Source: Acanthamoeba castellanii str. Neff
Taxonomy: Eukaryota; Discosea; Longamoebia; Acanthamoebidae
Length of the DNA: 34,860 nucleotides
Assembly: GCF_000313135.1 (NCBI RefSeq)
Contig: NW_004457389.1
Coordinates: forward strand, 3,155 to 38,014
Reading direction: 5' to 3'
Shown here: piece after piece, positions 1-11,040 of the stretch
How positions within the stretch are numbered: position 1 is the first letter of the stretch
How the letters are laid out: each line of letters opens with the position of its first letter
Position numbers and translations under genes: made by a program
Notes under the pieces: generated by a model
The model's input: the letters and a program-made list of their open reading frames with translations, nothing else
Databases searched by the model: none
Told to the model about the DNA's origin: nothing

Positions 1-792
1 TAGGAAACACACACCCACATACCCACCCACACACGCACCCACACACCCACACACACTCACACATGCACACGCACAAACACACACACATACACAAACACAC
101 AGACAGCATGCTCATTGGCCACACCCAAGGGGTATGACAGCAATGGAGGCATGATTGTGTCTTCCCAATTAGGGAATAATGCATCACACCACCAAGAAGG
201 GCACACACACACATGCACACACCATTGTGGATGAAGGGCATTTTCTTGAATTGCACATGCAAGTGCAATTGAAAGAGAAGTGTGGAGTGTGCATGTGTGT
301 GTGTGTGTGTGTGTTGTGCACCATGACATGCATTTTAAAGTTGGGTTTTCCTGTGGGGGGTTCTGTGTGTTTCCACCCACAAGTACTTATATTACTATTG
401 AGATGACACACACACACACACACACCACATACACACATGCCACACACAACACACACACAAATAAGTTCAGCATTCATATGATTATGGGAATAAAAGTGCC
501 ATTTGCATATGGTGGCAAACAAAAATAACAAGCCAAGAGAGGGGACAAGTGTGCCAGGTGAGGGTAAGGCAAACAACATAGTCAGGTATAACATACAAGG
601 GGGTGTTGCATATGAGCATGTAGGGCATGAACAGGGGAACAGGATGGTATGCATCTCAAGGCAAACAGATGAGGTGGGGCCAAGCTAGAGTGTCTACAAG
701 AAACCGGCCAATAGGAAAATAGGGCAAAAATGCACAAACCAATGAAAAAATAGGAGAAAATCCTGCTTGCACGCCATTGGTCCAGGAAACTC
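1..792. repeat. CA/TG-rich simple-sequence region
   Basis: This stretch is dominated by CA/CAC repeats (1-115 and about 403-465) and a TG run (about 290-314), with AT-leaning DNA between them. Open frames exist on both strands, but they are threaded through the dinucleotide repeats and encode His/Thr/Val/Cys-rich strings with no domain character. I see no gene. The position beside telomere-type repeats suggests subtelomeric sequence (inference). Confidence 0.8.
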
Positions 793-872
793 CCCTAACC
801 CTAACCCTAACCCTAACCCTAACCCTAACCCTAAAAATTTAAATAAAAACAAATTAACCCTAACCCTAACCC
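793..872 (+). repeat. Interstitial telomere-type repeats (CCCTAA)n
   Basis: Seven perfect CCCTAA units lie at 793-834. A 23-nt AT-rich spacer follows, then about two and a half more units at 858-872, and a degenerate trace near 1076-1085. The C-rich strand reads 5' to 3' on the + strand, the orientation expected at a left chromosome end. Roughly 800 bp of other DNA lies outside it in this window, so it is an internal block and not the terminus itself. Confidence 0.93.
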
Positions 873-1710
873 GTTCTGAGCCTCAGTTGGCTTGAGCCCC
901 TGGCTTCCTGAGGCCTGCTGGGGCGGCTCTTTTTCGCCCTGGTTTTTGCTGGCCTGTTTTCTCTCCCCCTTTTCCCCCTTTTCCTTTTGTACTTAGTTTT
1001 TCCTTTGGCTGTGGCAGCTTGTTGCCCAGCATAGTGTTAATATGTTTTAAAAAACGTGTAAATAAATAACTATTTAACCCTAAACCTGTCTTGGCCATTG
1101 TCTGGGTTGCCAAGTGGCCTTTCTGGTGTTGGCCAAAATTTGTTCCATGGTGTCCATGTGAGATGGCACCAGTGACAGCAGCAACTCATGACAGAGACAC
1201 AGCACAATAAAAATACTGCAACTCCAGCATTACACACAGCTGAGTCTCATTGACCAGTCAACAAGGGCTGTGCAACAGCTGTTGCATGAGGACCATACCA
1301 ATAGACATCACTCTGCCCTTATGAAGCTGGCAACTTGGCAAGACAAGGACTATGGGCACCAGGTGCATCATCACAGTATGGCCACCAAATTGAAGTCCCT
1401 CACCAATGACCTGCTGGAGTGCTGGGAGCAGCCTCTGTGCCCCCACCACCATGTGCCTGGCTGCACCAGGGCTTCTATGAGTGGGTCTGGTGCTCCTACT
1501 GGTGGCAGTGCTACAGAGTGTTCTGTGATCCATGGTAGACCTGGGCCAGCCAACCCTCACTTCTGGGCTCTGTTCTGTTGCTGCATTTGTCCCCCAACAC
1601 ATTTGGGCCTCCCACCAACTACTACAGCTATTGTGCTGTGAAGCTGCCACCACAGGACCAATAAGACTATTCAATTTCTATTCTAGGTGTTACAGTGTTA
1701 TCATGCAGCA
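873..1710. other. AT-leaning intergenic DNA without a supported gene
   Basis: The base composition is lower in GC than in the genes that follow. A 76-codon minus frame (883-1113) is Lys/Gly-rich at its C-terminal end and has an in-frame ATG at 1098, but its start lies over a degenerate telomere repeat and it resembles no family I know. Frames at 1258-1674 (-) and 1270-1641 (+) overlap each other antisense and look like chance open frames. The 3' UTR of the U-box gene probably lies at the right edge. Confidence 0.6.
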
Positions 1711-3118
1711 TCACCAGATCTGGCCAATGCGGGTTGATGCTGGACCCAGCTTGGCATCCACCCACTGGTTGAAGCTCGGGCAGAAGTACCACGTCAGCTT
1801 GAAGAAGCATGAGCCCAGGACCCACAGGCTCCAGAACACAAGCATGAGCAGCTGGTCGCACACCATAAGGCACAGGACGAGCGGCACCCACAGCGGGTAG
1901 ATCAACCCTACGCTCACATGGGGGTATGAGACCTTGGTGTACCATGAGAGTCTGGGGAAGGGAGGTGAGGTGAGGCAGGTACGTACCGCAGAGGGTGCGC
2001 GTGCACCAGTTGCTCCACTTGCTGAACGACACCTGGCACGTGAGCGTCGTGACCGGGAACCTGAACCAGCAGTCGTCGCCCTTGAAGTCGTTGGCCATGC
2101 GGCACACGCCACATTCGTCGCATTCCCACACGCAGCACCCGCGCGGACCCTTTGGGAGTTCGCATCCAGCGCAGCAGCACTCGCAGCTGCCGTTGTTGCC
2201 ACCGCCGGCCTGGGCTTGGCCTTGTCCACCCGCCGCGGGCTGCGCTGCCGATGGGGATGATAATGAGAACGACTGCGCTTGCGTACGGCCGGCCTTGGCA
2301 AGGTCGATCAGGGGCGCTGTCCTTGAGGACCCGAGCGTCAGGGCTGGAGGCGTTCCCTCACTCTTCTTGCTGTTTGGCTTCTTCTTCTTCTTCGAACTGC
2401 TGCATGGCTTGCTCGCCAACCTCGGGGTGTGCTCAACCCCTCCGGCCAGAAGGCCTCGAGGAAGCAATGGAAGCCGATCGGAGGGCTTGAGGAGCGGGTC
2501 ATCCTCGGCCGGCTTGAGGTCAATCTGCACCTGCGCCGCGCTGTCGCCGCCTGCGAGCAGCTGCTTGCCGTGCTTCTCACGATATCTGGGTCGCGTCCAG
2601 CAGGTGCATGTCACATGATGAAGGCGTCACTCAAGACCAATCAAATCGAGGAGGGAGTGTACCGGTGGATGATGTTGCGGAGGGTCCAGTTGGGCATGGG
2701 TGGCTGGTCTGGACTGATGCCAATCTTGCACACGGGACACTGAGTCTTGGCCTGCGCTTGCAGTCGCGTCCACGCCCCGATTGACTCCGCCGAGAAGCTG
2801 CTCGTGGGGTGAACCCCAACGTCACATGTCCATCAAAGTAGATATGTCAATAGATGGGTGAAGACAGGGAGTGAAATATGTTCAACACTCGGTCAAACAA
2901 GAAACAAGTGCGTCAAGTGTGGCGTGCCTGTGGCCACACTGTATCAGCATGACAGGGTCCTCCTGCACAACAAACGATGACTCATCCGTTTCAGAGCCGG
3001 CCAAGATTTGAGCCCAGATGAGGTGGCCACGCACCATGAGAGTGAGGGTGATGGGGTCGATCAGCTCCGGTGGGAGTTCCTCGCCTGTCGCACGATTGTC
3101 CTTCTCTTCGTTCTCCAT
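1711..3118 (-). CDS. U-box E3 ubiquitin ligase with Cys-rich segment and C-terminal membrane helices
   Basis: Five exons: 3118-3035, 2962-2928, 2797-2663, 2585-1987 and 1907-1711, giving 349 aa from the first ATG. Residues about 17-88 form a U-box assembled across four exons: DPITLTLMEDPVMLIQCGHS, FSAESIGAW, CPVCK and NWTLRNII are all in register. U-box domains recruit E2 enzymes for ubiquitin transfer (family knowledge). A Lys/Ser/Ala-rich linker follows, then a Cys-dense stretch (about residues 228-283, with CECCCAGC and CCVWECDECGVC). The last exon is strongly hydrophobic (about residues 287-325, two likely helices), so the protein probably sits in a membrane. Intron 2 uses a GC donor (AG|GCACGC), chosen because it alone restores the CGHSFS motif. 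The last intron is taken as 79 nt; a 31-nt alternative also keeps the frame. The U-box is secure, the membrane tail likely, the substrate unknown. Confidence 0.78.
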
Positions 3119-3642
3119 CTCAGAAGTGCTCTTACTGGCCAAGCGCGGATGTGCACAGGACGCTCCGGCAAGGCCTAAACTAAACTTGAAGCACCGAGAG
3201 AGGAGAACCTTGGTGGGCGAAGAGGCAAAAGAAGGTTCTCCCTCTTCGCTGAAATGTTGTGCTCAAGACTTGAATAATTGGCTCTTAATTGAGTCTACCA
3301 GACGGTGAGAGATTGGTGTAGACGCAATAATCCTGGGAGTTAGTTAGGTCCTAAATTGGTGTGTTCGGCTTAGGGCCCTACGTTGAAGAAGCCGATCACA
3401 AGGACCACCAGCGCCAGCATGACCACCACGACAAGCGTCTTCAGCCCTGGCCACCACCCTGATGTTCTGAAAGAGAAAAAAGAGACAGGACTCTCCTTTC
3501 TCTTGAAAAGGGGGAAGAACCGGTGAAGAAATAGGCACCCTGCTGCCACAGAGCACTTTTGGAGACAGGAGGCTGGCAGGGAAGGAGAAGTCCAAACAAT
3601 AAATATTTCTTTGCTCACGTGGCCCAGTTCAAACAGGCAGGC
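3119..3642. other. Gap between U-box gene and helicase gene
   Basis: In minus-strand order this holds the helicase 3' end, an orphan exon-like segment (3370-3482) and the presumed promoter and 5' UTR of the U-box gene (about 3119-3369). I see no other coding potential with an ATG start. Confidence 0.6.
3370..3482 (-). other. Orphan exon-like segment encoding a tail-anchor-type helix
   Basis: On the minus strand a long pyrimidine tract ending in CTTTCAG is followed by a frame that reads GWWPGLKTLVVVVMLALVVL and then IGFFNVGP and a stop. The paired Trp, basic residue and about 20 hydrophobic residues before a short tail resemble the C-terminal anchor of SNARE/VAMP-type proteins (inference by pattern only). 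No ATG-started frame leads into it: upstream candidates begin with GTG or TTG. The SNF2 gene's stop lies only 160 nt upstream, leaving no room for a SNARE motif. It may be an alternative last exon, a gene remnant or a tiny unrecognised gene. Confidence 0.3.
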
Positions 3643-6600
3643 TCAAAGGGGGTTTGTTTCGTCCTTGCTCTTTGAGGTGACCTCAACAGGCTCTTGCACT
3701 TGCTCATCCTCGTCATCGTCCTCTTGCTTGGTGACATAGTTGCGGAGGTAGGTCTCATGTTCGACCGTGTCGACCACGAGGAACCGCACCACAGTGAGTT
3801 TTTGGGTCTGCCCGAGGCGATGAGCACGCCCAATCGCCTGTTCGGGAGAAACAGCACACAAGCGCGATCAGTTACAGCTGCTGCGCACAACACGGGCGCA
3901 ACTGAGACGCACGCACGCACGCACGCACACAAACCGGTTGGAGTCTTTACCTGGGCTTCGATGGCATGAGCGCGTGAGCGGCTGCCGCAAATCGGGTCCA
4001 CAAGAATGATGTGGGACGCCTGCGTCAAGTTAGTTCCTGACGCGGCGTTTTCCTGTTGGTTTGGCGGGTGGGCGGAGCAATTAGAACCGCACAAACTAAC
4101 AGCAGAGCAGGACATAAGCGCTTATGCACCAGAGACAGCATCAGCACGCGAGGCAGGGGCTCGGGCTCCTTTCCCTTGGCTGCCTTTTTCGGCTGCGAGT
4201 CCACCGACTTCTGGAAGGCGGCAATGGCTTTGTTACGCTGATAGACGTTGCCTGTTGTGTAGAAACGAGCATGAGTGAGTTGATGAGCACTCACCTCACT
4301 GGAAGTGGGACACGCTCAGAGTGATGGCCGGCTAGACGGAGAGGTGGGGGGGACACGGTACCGCGGCAGAAAATGGTGCGTACGCCGTGATCCTCCAGCA
4401 GGTTGCCGATCAGCAGAAGCAGGCGGGTCCATTGCGAAAAGATGATAATCCTGCTGTCGTCGTCCTCGCACAGCTGCTGCACAAACAAAAGCAGATGCGG
4501 CATCTTGGAGCCGTGGACAGCCACCATGTCCTCACTGCAGTGTCCGTGACACACGACACACACGACACACACGACACACACGACACAACACACACAACAC
4601 ACGACACACACGAGAGGAGGAAGGGTTAAGGACGTCCGTCCTCGCGTGGTGATGTTCGGTGGGAGTGGGGTTGGGCTCAACCTGATAGTGTCTGGAGCCA
4701 TGAACATAGCGCTGGGCAGAGCGTTGGTGGCGGCCTCGAGAATGGCCAGGCCTTCTTTTTGGTCTTCCTTCTCCAGCTGTGATGAGGAGTAAGAGGAGTA
4801 TGAGTTATTCTCCACGAGAGAAGAGTATAATACCGCGCAGTTAATATTCTGATGGGGACTCGGGTAAGTGGCATGTAGGGTACCTTGGAGTCGAATGGCT
4901 TGCCCTTGGCCATCTTCTTCCCTTGCTTGACGATATCGTACTTGGCATTGACCTCCTCGAGATGGGCCAGACTCTTTTCGTACATCTCCAGGCTCGCCTC
5001 CAAGCTCGAAATCTCCTTCTTTTCCTTCCGGATGCTGTTCTTCAGGCCCAGCTTGCGCTCGAGCTCGCCTTTGGTGGGCTTCCAGTTGGGCAGCCAAGCC
5101 CGTTGCCGCTTCCAGTCGGTCTGTGCGCGGACGGAGAAATCAGAGAGGAAGATGGTGAGCGCAGGTTGGGAAGGGGGCATGTACCTTGAGGTCCCTCAAG
5201 TGCTTTTCGTGGGCCTGCACGTTGGTCCGGGCCAAATCGAGCGCCGTGGACGTGGACTTGATCTGCTGCTTCTTGGTAACGAGGGTCTCGCCGAACAGGT
5301 CCCATAGGTTCTTATCCCTCACACCTCCCATTCTGTTCATCGTGGCCACGATGATTAGGCGCACACGCACGCACACCACCGCGGCAGTCAGCTTCACTAA
5401 CACTACGGCGCAGGAGGGACGTTTTTACAATACCTGAGGTGCGAGTTGGAGAGCTGAGGGTGACAGCAAAGCTGGCGCATTTCGTCGTCCCGCTTCTCAA
5501 TCTTGGCGACCTCATACAGCGCCCGCTCCACGACCGTTTGGCGGAGCAGCACCACCTAGATCGATCCAGCCGCGAGAGAGCGAGAGAGCGAGAGAGCGAG
5601 AGAGCGAGAGAGCGAGAGAGCGAGAGCGAGAGAGAGAGAGGTGAGCGGAGTGGCCAAACAGCTGCGCGCGAGACCCACAACAGCAGCTCCGAAACATCGC
5701 GGCGTTGGCAATGGGGAAAAACCAACCTGGGTCTGCACGCCGGGAAGCGTATACTCGCTGCTCACCGACTGCTTGGTGTGACGGCAATAGAGGTTCTTCA
5801 TCACCTCCTGCAAAAGGGGAAATAGGGGAGGGAACCCCCAAGCCAGCGATGATTAGACAAACACCAACGCAGCAGTGAACCCGAGGGGAGGGTTGCGGCG
5901 ACAACGGACCAGTTCCACGCTGGGCATGTAGGTAACGCCATAACGCAAGTTCTGAATGCCGAGGCCTTCCTCCTCGTTCTGGTGCCGCCGAGTGCACACA
6001 CGCGAATGGAAGAACAGTTATGACTCGCGTTGCAATGGAAGGGGAGCCTGCGGCCAAACATGGCACACGAACCTTTTCCATAGGCGTCTTGTCCTTCTTC
6101 TTTTGATCTGGATCGATGGGCTTCTTGACCTTGAGGCGCAGGAGGTCGAGCGCATTGTGCAGAGAGGTGCGCCCGTGGGGGAAAGGCGAGCCCGTGATAT
6201 ACCACCTGTGCCCACGACGCAAGTGGTGGTCCCACAGGGTTCAGTACGGCTGGCTGGCTGCCGGCTGGCCGGTAGGATTCTTGTATAAGAGGCAGGCCGT
6301 GGTTCGCACCTGAAGGTGGCCTGGATGGGGCTGATGTCGTCGATGCCGGTCTTGCCCTTGCGGCCGACGCCCATGGGCAACTCGTGCGCTTCATCGAGAA
6401 CCATGCGCATCCAGCGGAACTGCGTCAGGAGTGGGCTCCTCCTTTGCGCCAGCTTCGGATCGTCATTGCCCAGGCTCGACGGCTGACAGCTCGGGCGCAC
6501 TCCCTCGTAGTTTTTGTTGCTGCCAAAGACGGAAAGAAAGAAATTGATATATGTAAGGCACAAGCAAGCACTACCTCGCAGAGGGGAGCGTAGACATACA

Positions 6601-9600
6601 CGAGGAAAGAGAAGGACACGACCACAAGGTCAGCCTCGAGGATATCCTTGTAGGTCACATTACGGTGCTGGAGAATGGTCGAGATGACCAACACCTGTTT
6701 TGCGGGCGCGAGAAAATCATTCGTTAGGGCGTGATACGGAGCGGTCAGAAGGGGACCACCCCAGGGGGGGAGGAAGAAAGGGAGAGCATCTGAGTCGTGC
6801 CTTGAGAGCTGGGTTGGTGTGCTTGCCCACTTCGGTTTCCCACTGCTTGGCGAGGTGGCTGGGGCACAGGACAAGCGTCGCTTTGGTGCGGAACATGTTC
6901 TGCAGAGAGAGAATATGGGGAGAGAGCGGAGAGTGGGACTCAGCCACACGCCACACGCCACACGCCACACGCCACACGCCACACCACACACCACACACCA
7001 CACACCACACACCACACACCACACACCACACGCCACACGCCACACACCACACACCACACGCCACACGCCACACACACCAAGCTCTCAACAAGAGAAATTA
7101 AGTGTTGGCCGGCGCGTACATCAGCCAGAGGGAAAAGAGCTTCATCGCGCGCAAAGATCTTCTCGATGTTCTGGCGCTGAAGGGTGATGAGCGCGAGGAT
7201 GATCAACGTCTTGCCCAGACCCTGCGAATGAGCAGCACGGCAGGTACACGTAGCGGTTAGGTTCCCTGGCGGAAAAAACACGAAACTAAACTAAATACAA
7301 GGCCGCGCGCTAAACAAAGGTAACAGTACCATTTCCTCGGCCAGGATACCACCACGCGTGTAGATGCGAACGAAGTGCTTGTACTTGTCCAGCTGCTCGT
7401 ACGTGGACAGCGCTGTACCATCGGGGCTCATGTAAATCTGGAGAGAGTGAGGGACAACCAGAGCGTCATATAAACCACCTTAGTGAGCGTGCTCTAGCAC
7501 CCAAGATTGCGGTGTGGGAGCGGAAGTGGAGGGAGGCGTTGGGTAAGAAAACATACATGAGTGCCGATGTTATCGGGGAAGCCGATAAGGCGGACCGCTT
7601 CCCAGTACATGCCACGACTCACGCGATCCTCGATTTCCTGAACATATCAACCGGTTGAATACCCCCCCCCTCCGATTAGAATCTCGATCCGCAAGAAATG
7701 GTCGGGCCATAAAGGGGACAGAAAGCTCACCGTCATCCAGGTCAAGCTCTCGAGCTGATACGAGTACAGCTTGGACACGACGGCTTCGGGCTTGGTGTGC
7801 CTGAAGGGCTTGTCGATTTCGACCAACGTACCCTCCTGCGACGAGACTTCGACATCCATCGCACTCTGGTGGGTCCCGAGAGACATGCCATCAGGTCAGC
7901 AGCGCTGGCGTGCGCAAAGAGAGCCCACCACGCACGCCACCGACGGAGATAGCACATACCGATTCATCAACAGCGCTGGCCTTTTCCTTGCCCTTGCCAT
8001 TCTCCTGCGACTCGCGCAGCATCTTCCGCTCTTCAATGCGTCGCTGCTTTTGCTCTCTCTTGTGGCATTGCAGCCAGTGGGGAATTGACTGCTGCTCGTA
8101 CGCCCTGATCCGAAATATGGGGTCAGGCCATGCACAGCCGAATGGAAAACGGCACATGAGCCTCTCTCTCTCTCTCTCTCTCTCTCAGCCGCGCAGTACC
8201 TGAAGTCGGTCGAGGTGGCGGCGTCGTTCATGACATTGTACAGGAACTGTACGTCGACCTTGGTCAGCTCGTCTTGCCAACGGCCCTCATCCACCAGTTG
8301 CTCCAAGTACCCTGCATCACAAGTGAATTGGGGTTTAAGCTTTCGAAACCTTAGCCGCGCGCGAACCCGGATGGAGGGAGTTTATGGGGCCGTACCAATG
8401 TTGAGGAGCAAGACGCCGGTGACTTCGTCTTTGCCGTCCGAGTGGAGTAGGCGCCACCTCCAGAGCTTCGGGTTGCACAAGCTTTTGTACTGCAAAAGGA
8501 ACGATGGTCAGATTTGCAATCGCCCATTGTCGATTTGGGGCGGGTTTGTGGGTGGGTGGGTGGGGGAGTGTGAGGCCACACCCGACGCGACGTGAGGCAA
8601 AAGTCCAACCTTGTGTGTGCGGGTGCGGGGGCTCACCTTGCCAGTCGTACGGAGCAGGTCCTCTTCGCGGCGCGATCCGATCATGTAGTGCTCCAGCCAC
8701 CAACCGTCGGACCTGAACGAACGTCCTCCTCCCCACCCGCCCGCAGTAAACCTGATTCACACGAAAAAGAGCGAAGCCAGGAGGAACGATGATGATGACG
8801 ATGATCGCTAACTATGAGTTCAGCGACCCTAGCGCGAGGAGAGAGGCGTTGAGAGGCGCTACGCACACGAGGAGACCCAGGCCGAATTTCTTGTCGAGGT
8901 ACTTGTCGTTGCGGTTGAGCATGTACTGCCCACAGCCGGTAACCGGATCTTGGTGGTACACTTCGTCAAATTCATAATCCGTCAGGTTGGGGTTCGCGGG
9001 GGCAGCGTTATGATATTGAGTCAGGTCTTGGACGTCAGCGATGGCACACTCCCGGTCAACAATGGGTTCATCCCGAATGAACCGCATGGCGTATGCACTG
9101 CACAGCACGCAACAAGCACGACACGACACGGAGAATAAGAATGCAACATGACCACAGTGAGTAGAAGAAGAAGAGTTCGTACTGGAATTGATTCCAGCCC
9201 CAGTTGTTGTAGGGTTTCAACACCAGCGGCTCAGCGACGAGGTACTGTGAGGAAAGGAAAGGATTAATCATAGTGGAGGGTTATAGCGCGAGTGTGTGTG
9301 CTGTGTGTGTCGGTAGGGCTAATACCTGGCGCTTCCAGAAGAAGCTGTCGCTCAAGAGCCCCTTCCAGGCTGAGCACACACCCATCGCCTGTCCCATGGT
9401 CGCTGAAGGGTTTTTGTTAATGAGTTTGATAACCGCCGCATCGGGAGGGTGCAGTGCGGTGCGGTGCGTGTACCGGCATTGAAGAAGGAAAAGATGTGCA
9501 TGACGGTCTCGGTCGGCAGCTCATCAAAGCACGAGGACCCATCAGCAGGAGGGTCATAGTAGAGAGGCAGCGCGCCCTCTTCGTCAGTGTACACCTGGGG

Positions 9601-10803
9601 TCCAGTCGTGTGGTCCTCTCCGACGCCATCATCTTCATCGAGCTCTGTGAAGCGCGTAATGATCAATAATCGTTACCACCTGGATACATAAGATCAACAA
9701 GTAGGAGGAACGTAGTATAGTTACCCTCAAGCATGGTCTGTTGCGGCATGCCAAAGTTGTTGAAGTTGGTCACCGCCTCGACGCGCCCATCCTCCTGCAC
9801 TTGCTTGAGCAGCCAGTGGTGGTGTTGCAGCAGCACCCACCGATCCTGCACCACAGGTAGCGCCCGCACGAGCCAATCAGCCGCACCGCACACCCTCGCC
9901 AGGCCGCGTAAAGAGTTGAATAAAATGGAAAATAGAAACAAAGAGAGTAGAACAAAAAGAAAAATGGCGGGAAAGCCAAATTGGCTTTAAAATAAATAAA
10001 ATAAAGAAAAAGAGGAGGGCCATGCGGCTGGCTACCCGAGAGGGGGCGGGAGCGTCGTCGCCGTCGGCAGTGGCGGTGGCGGGAGCCGCCACGGGAGTCG
10101 GGCGGCGAGGGGGCGGGGCACGCGGGACGGCACCGAGGCCGAACAGGTCGCGGTAGGAGGCGTTGATGAGGTCGTTGGCCGAGTAGCTGTTGCTACGCAC
10201 GAGCTGGGCTGGACCCCTCCGGCGGCCTCGCCTGCTGTCGTTGAGCATCTTCTTGCGCTCCTCGCCCCACGTCAGTGCGGGCTTGGCCTTCTTCTTTTTC
10301 TCCGTGCTATCGTCTTCTTCGCCACCGTCCTCTTCTTCCTCCTCTCCATCTTCTTCTTCTTCTTCAGCGTCGTCGTCGTCGTCGCTGACTTTTTTGGCCT
10401 TGGCCGGCGACTGCTTCTGAGCGGCGCGCAGTCGCTTGGAGCGGCGCACCGGACCAGTGTCCTCTTCTTCCTTGGCCTCCTGCTCCTCTTTCTCTTCTTC
10501 TTCTTCTTCGGGGGTGAGCTCTACTTCGTCCTCCTCTGCGGCCTTGCGCTTCCTGCCGGAGCGGCGAGGCGAGGCCTTGGCGGCCTTCGGCTTGGCCTTG
10601 GTGGACTTCGGCTTGGCCTGAGACTTCTTCGCGGGCGCCTTCTTCTTCGTGGCGACGGCCTTGCCACGGGAGGCGACTTTACGAGTCTTCTTCGATTTGG
10701 GTTCTTCATCCCCGTCGTCGGAGGATTCGGAGTCAGCCTTGGCCTGCTTCTTCACCTCCTCCTCAAGTTCCTTGCGCTTGCTCAGCCTCGATGAACGTCT
10801 CAT
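3643..10803 (-). CDS. F-box / SNF2-family helicase fusion protein
   Basis: Twenty-eight exons give 1387 aa from the ATG at 10803. Exons: 10803-10036, 9845-9725, 9644-9474, 9402-9326, 9244-9183, 9097-8867, 8712-8637, 8489-8396, 8311-8200, 8104-7960, 7865-7731, 7637-7557, 7437-7330, 7221-7120, 6899-6801, 6694-6600, 6519-6310, 6205-6073, 5978-5910, 5807-5727, 5555-5434, 5332-5185, 5120-4884, 4776-4682, 4534-4362, 4251-4130, 4052-3951, 3837-3643. Residues 1-250 are Lys/Glu/Ser-rich (nuclear, chromatin-type). An F-box lies at about 333-380 (DELPTETVMHIFSFF ... FFWKR). SNF2 motifs run in order: GGILAEEMGLGKT (720-732), TLVLCPSHLAKQW, VLDEAHE (DEAH 868-871), WYITGSPF, a charged coiled coil (about 1031-1159), IIIFSQW, NLTQASHIILVDP and AIGRAHRLGQ (1324-1333). 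Arabidopsis has a comparable F-box plus SNF2 protein (At3g54460). Probable role: ATP-driven remodelling coupled to SCF ubiquitin ligase (inference). Intron 15 is GC-AG. Confidence 0.92.
4546..4615. repeat. (ACACGACAC)n microsatellite in SNF2 intron 24
   Basis: An imperfect array built from ACACGACAC and ACACAC units fills most of the intron between exons 24 and 25 of the helicase gene. It overlaps no exon. Confidence 0.85.
5570..5642. repeat. (GAGAGC)n/(GA)n purine microsatellite in SNF2 intron 20
   Basis: A nearly pure GAGAGCGA array becomes plain GA at its right end. It lies in the 171-nt intron between exons 20 and 21. On the transcribed strand it is a CT-rich tract near the acceptor, so it could serve as an extended polypyrimidine tract (inference). 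Confidence 0.88.
6944..7079. repeat. CCACACG/CCACACA microsatellite in SNF2 intron 14
   Basis: About 135 nt of CCACACGCCACA and CCACACACCACA units occupy the longest intron of the helicase gene (220 nt), directly between the Walker A exon and the motif Ia exon. Both flanking exons are intact. Confidence 0.9.
8161..8187. repeat. (CT)n microsatellite in SNF2 intron 9
   Basis: Thirteen or so CT dinucleotides on the + strand read as GA in the minus-strand transcript. The tract sits just downstream of the exon 9 donor and does not touch coding sequence. Confidence 0.85.
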
Positions 10804-11040
10804 GTTGTACGCAGCAAGTTGGGGAGACCAAATCGACCAGTCGACCACTCCGTCCGCACAAATTCTTAGGCCCCCCCAAATTCATTCCGCCAACAAATCC
10901 TTATTTTTTTACGCAATCTATTTAATAATTAATAATTTGGTTGTCGGGTCCCAAGCAAGCGCGAAATAACCATTTTCTCGGTGGGGTTTTCTTTTCAAGC
11001 AACGACCACATCAGATCTGCGGGTTTGTTGGCCCTCCGCA
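10804..11040. promoter_or_regulatory. Divergent promoter region between SNF2 and UXS genes
   Basis: The helicase ATG (minus, 10803) and the proposed UXS ATG (plus, 11041) are 237 bp apart and point away from each other. In the middle, 10899-10940 is the only strongly AT-rich stretch (runs of T and TTAATAATTAATAATTT), the likely site for core promoter elements of both genes (inference). No specific factor site can be named. Confidence 0.5.

Noticed and set aside
1..792. Small open frames through the CA/TG repeats
   Set aside because: Translations are repeat-driven His/Thr/Val/Cys strings with no start context or domain.
1258..1674. Overlapping open frames on both strands
   Set aside because: Both strands are open over the same DNA, no family is recognisable and neither connects to plausible exons.
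1952..1982. 31-nt intron in the U-box gene
   Set aside because: It keeps the frame but is less than half the usual length. A 79-nt intron (1986-1908) with a GTACGT donor also keeps the frame and retains the hydrophobic tail.
6944..7079. Repeat array resembling regularly spaced repeats (CRISPR-like at a glance)
   Set aside because: Units are short, contiguous and without unique spacers. It is an intronic microsatellite in a eukaryotic gene.
10190..10621. Plus-strand poly-Ser open frames
   Set aside because: They are the complement of Lys/Glu codon runs in exon 1 of the SNF2 gene and have no domain content.
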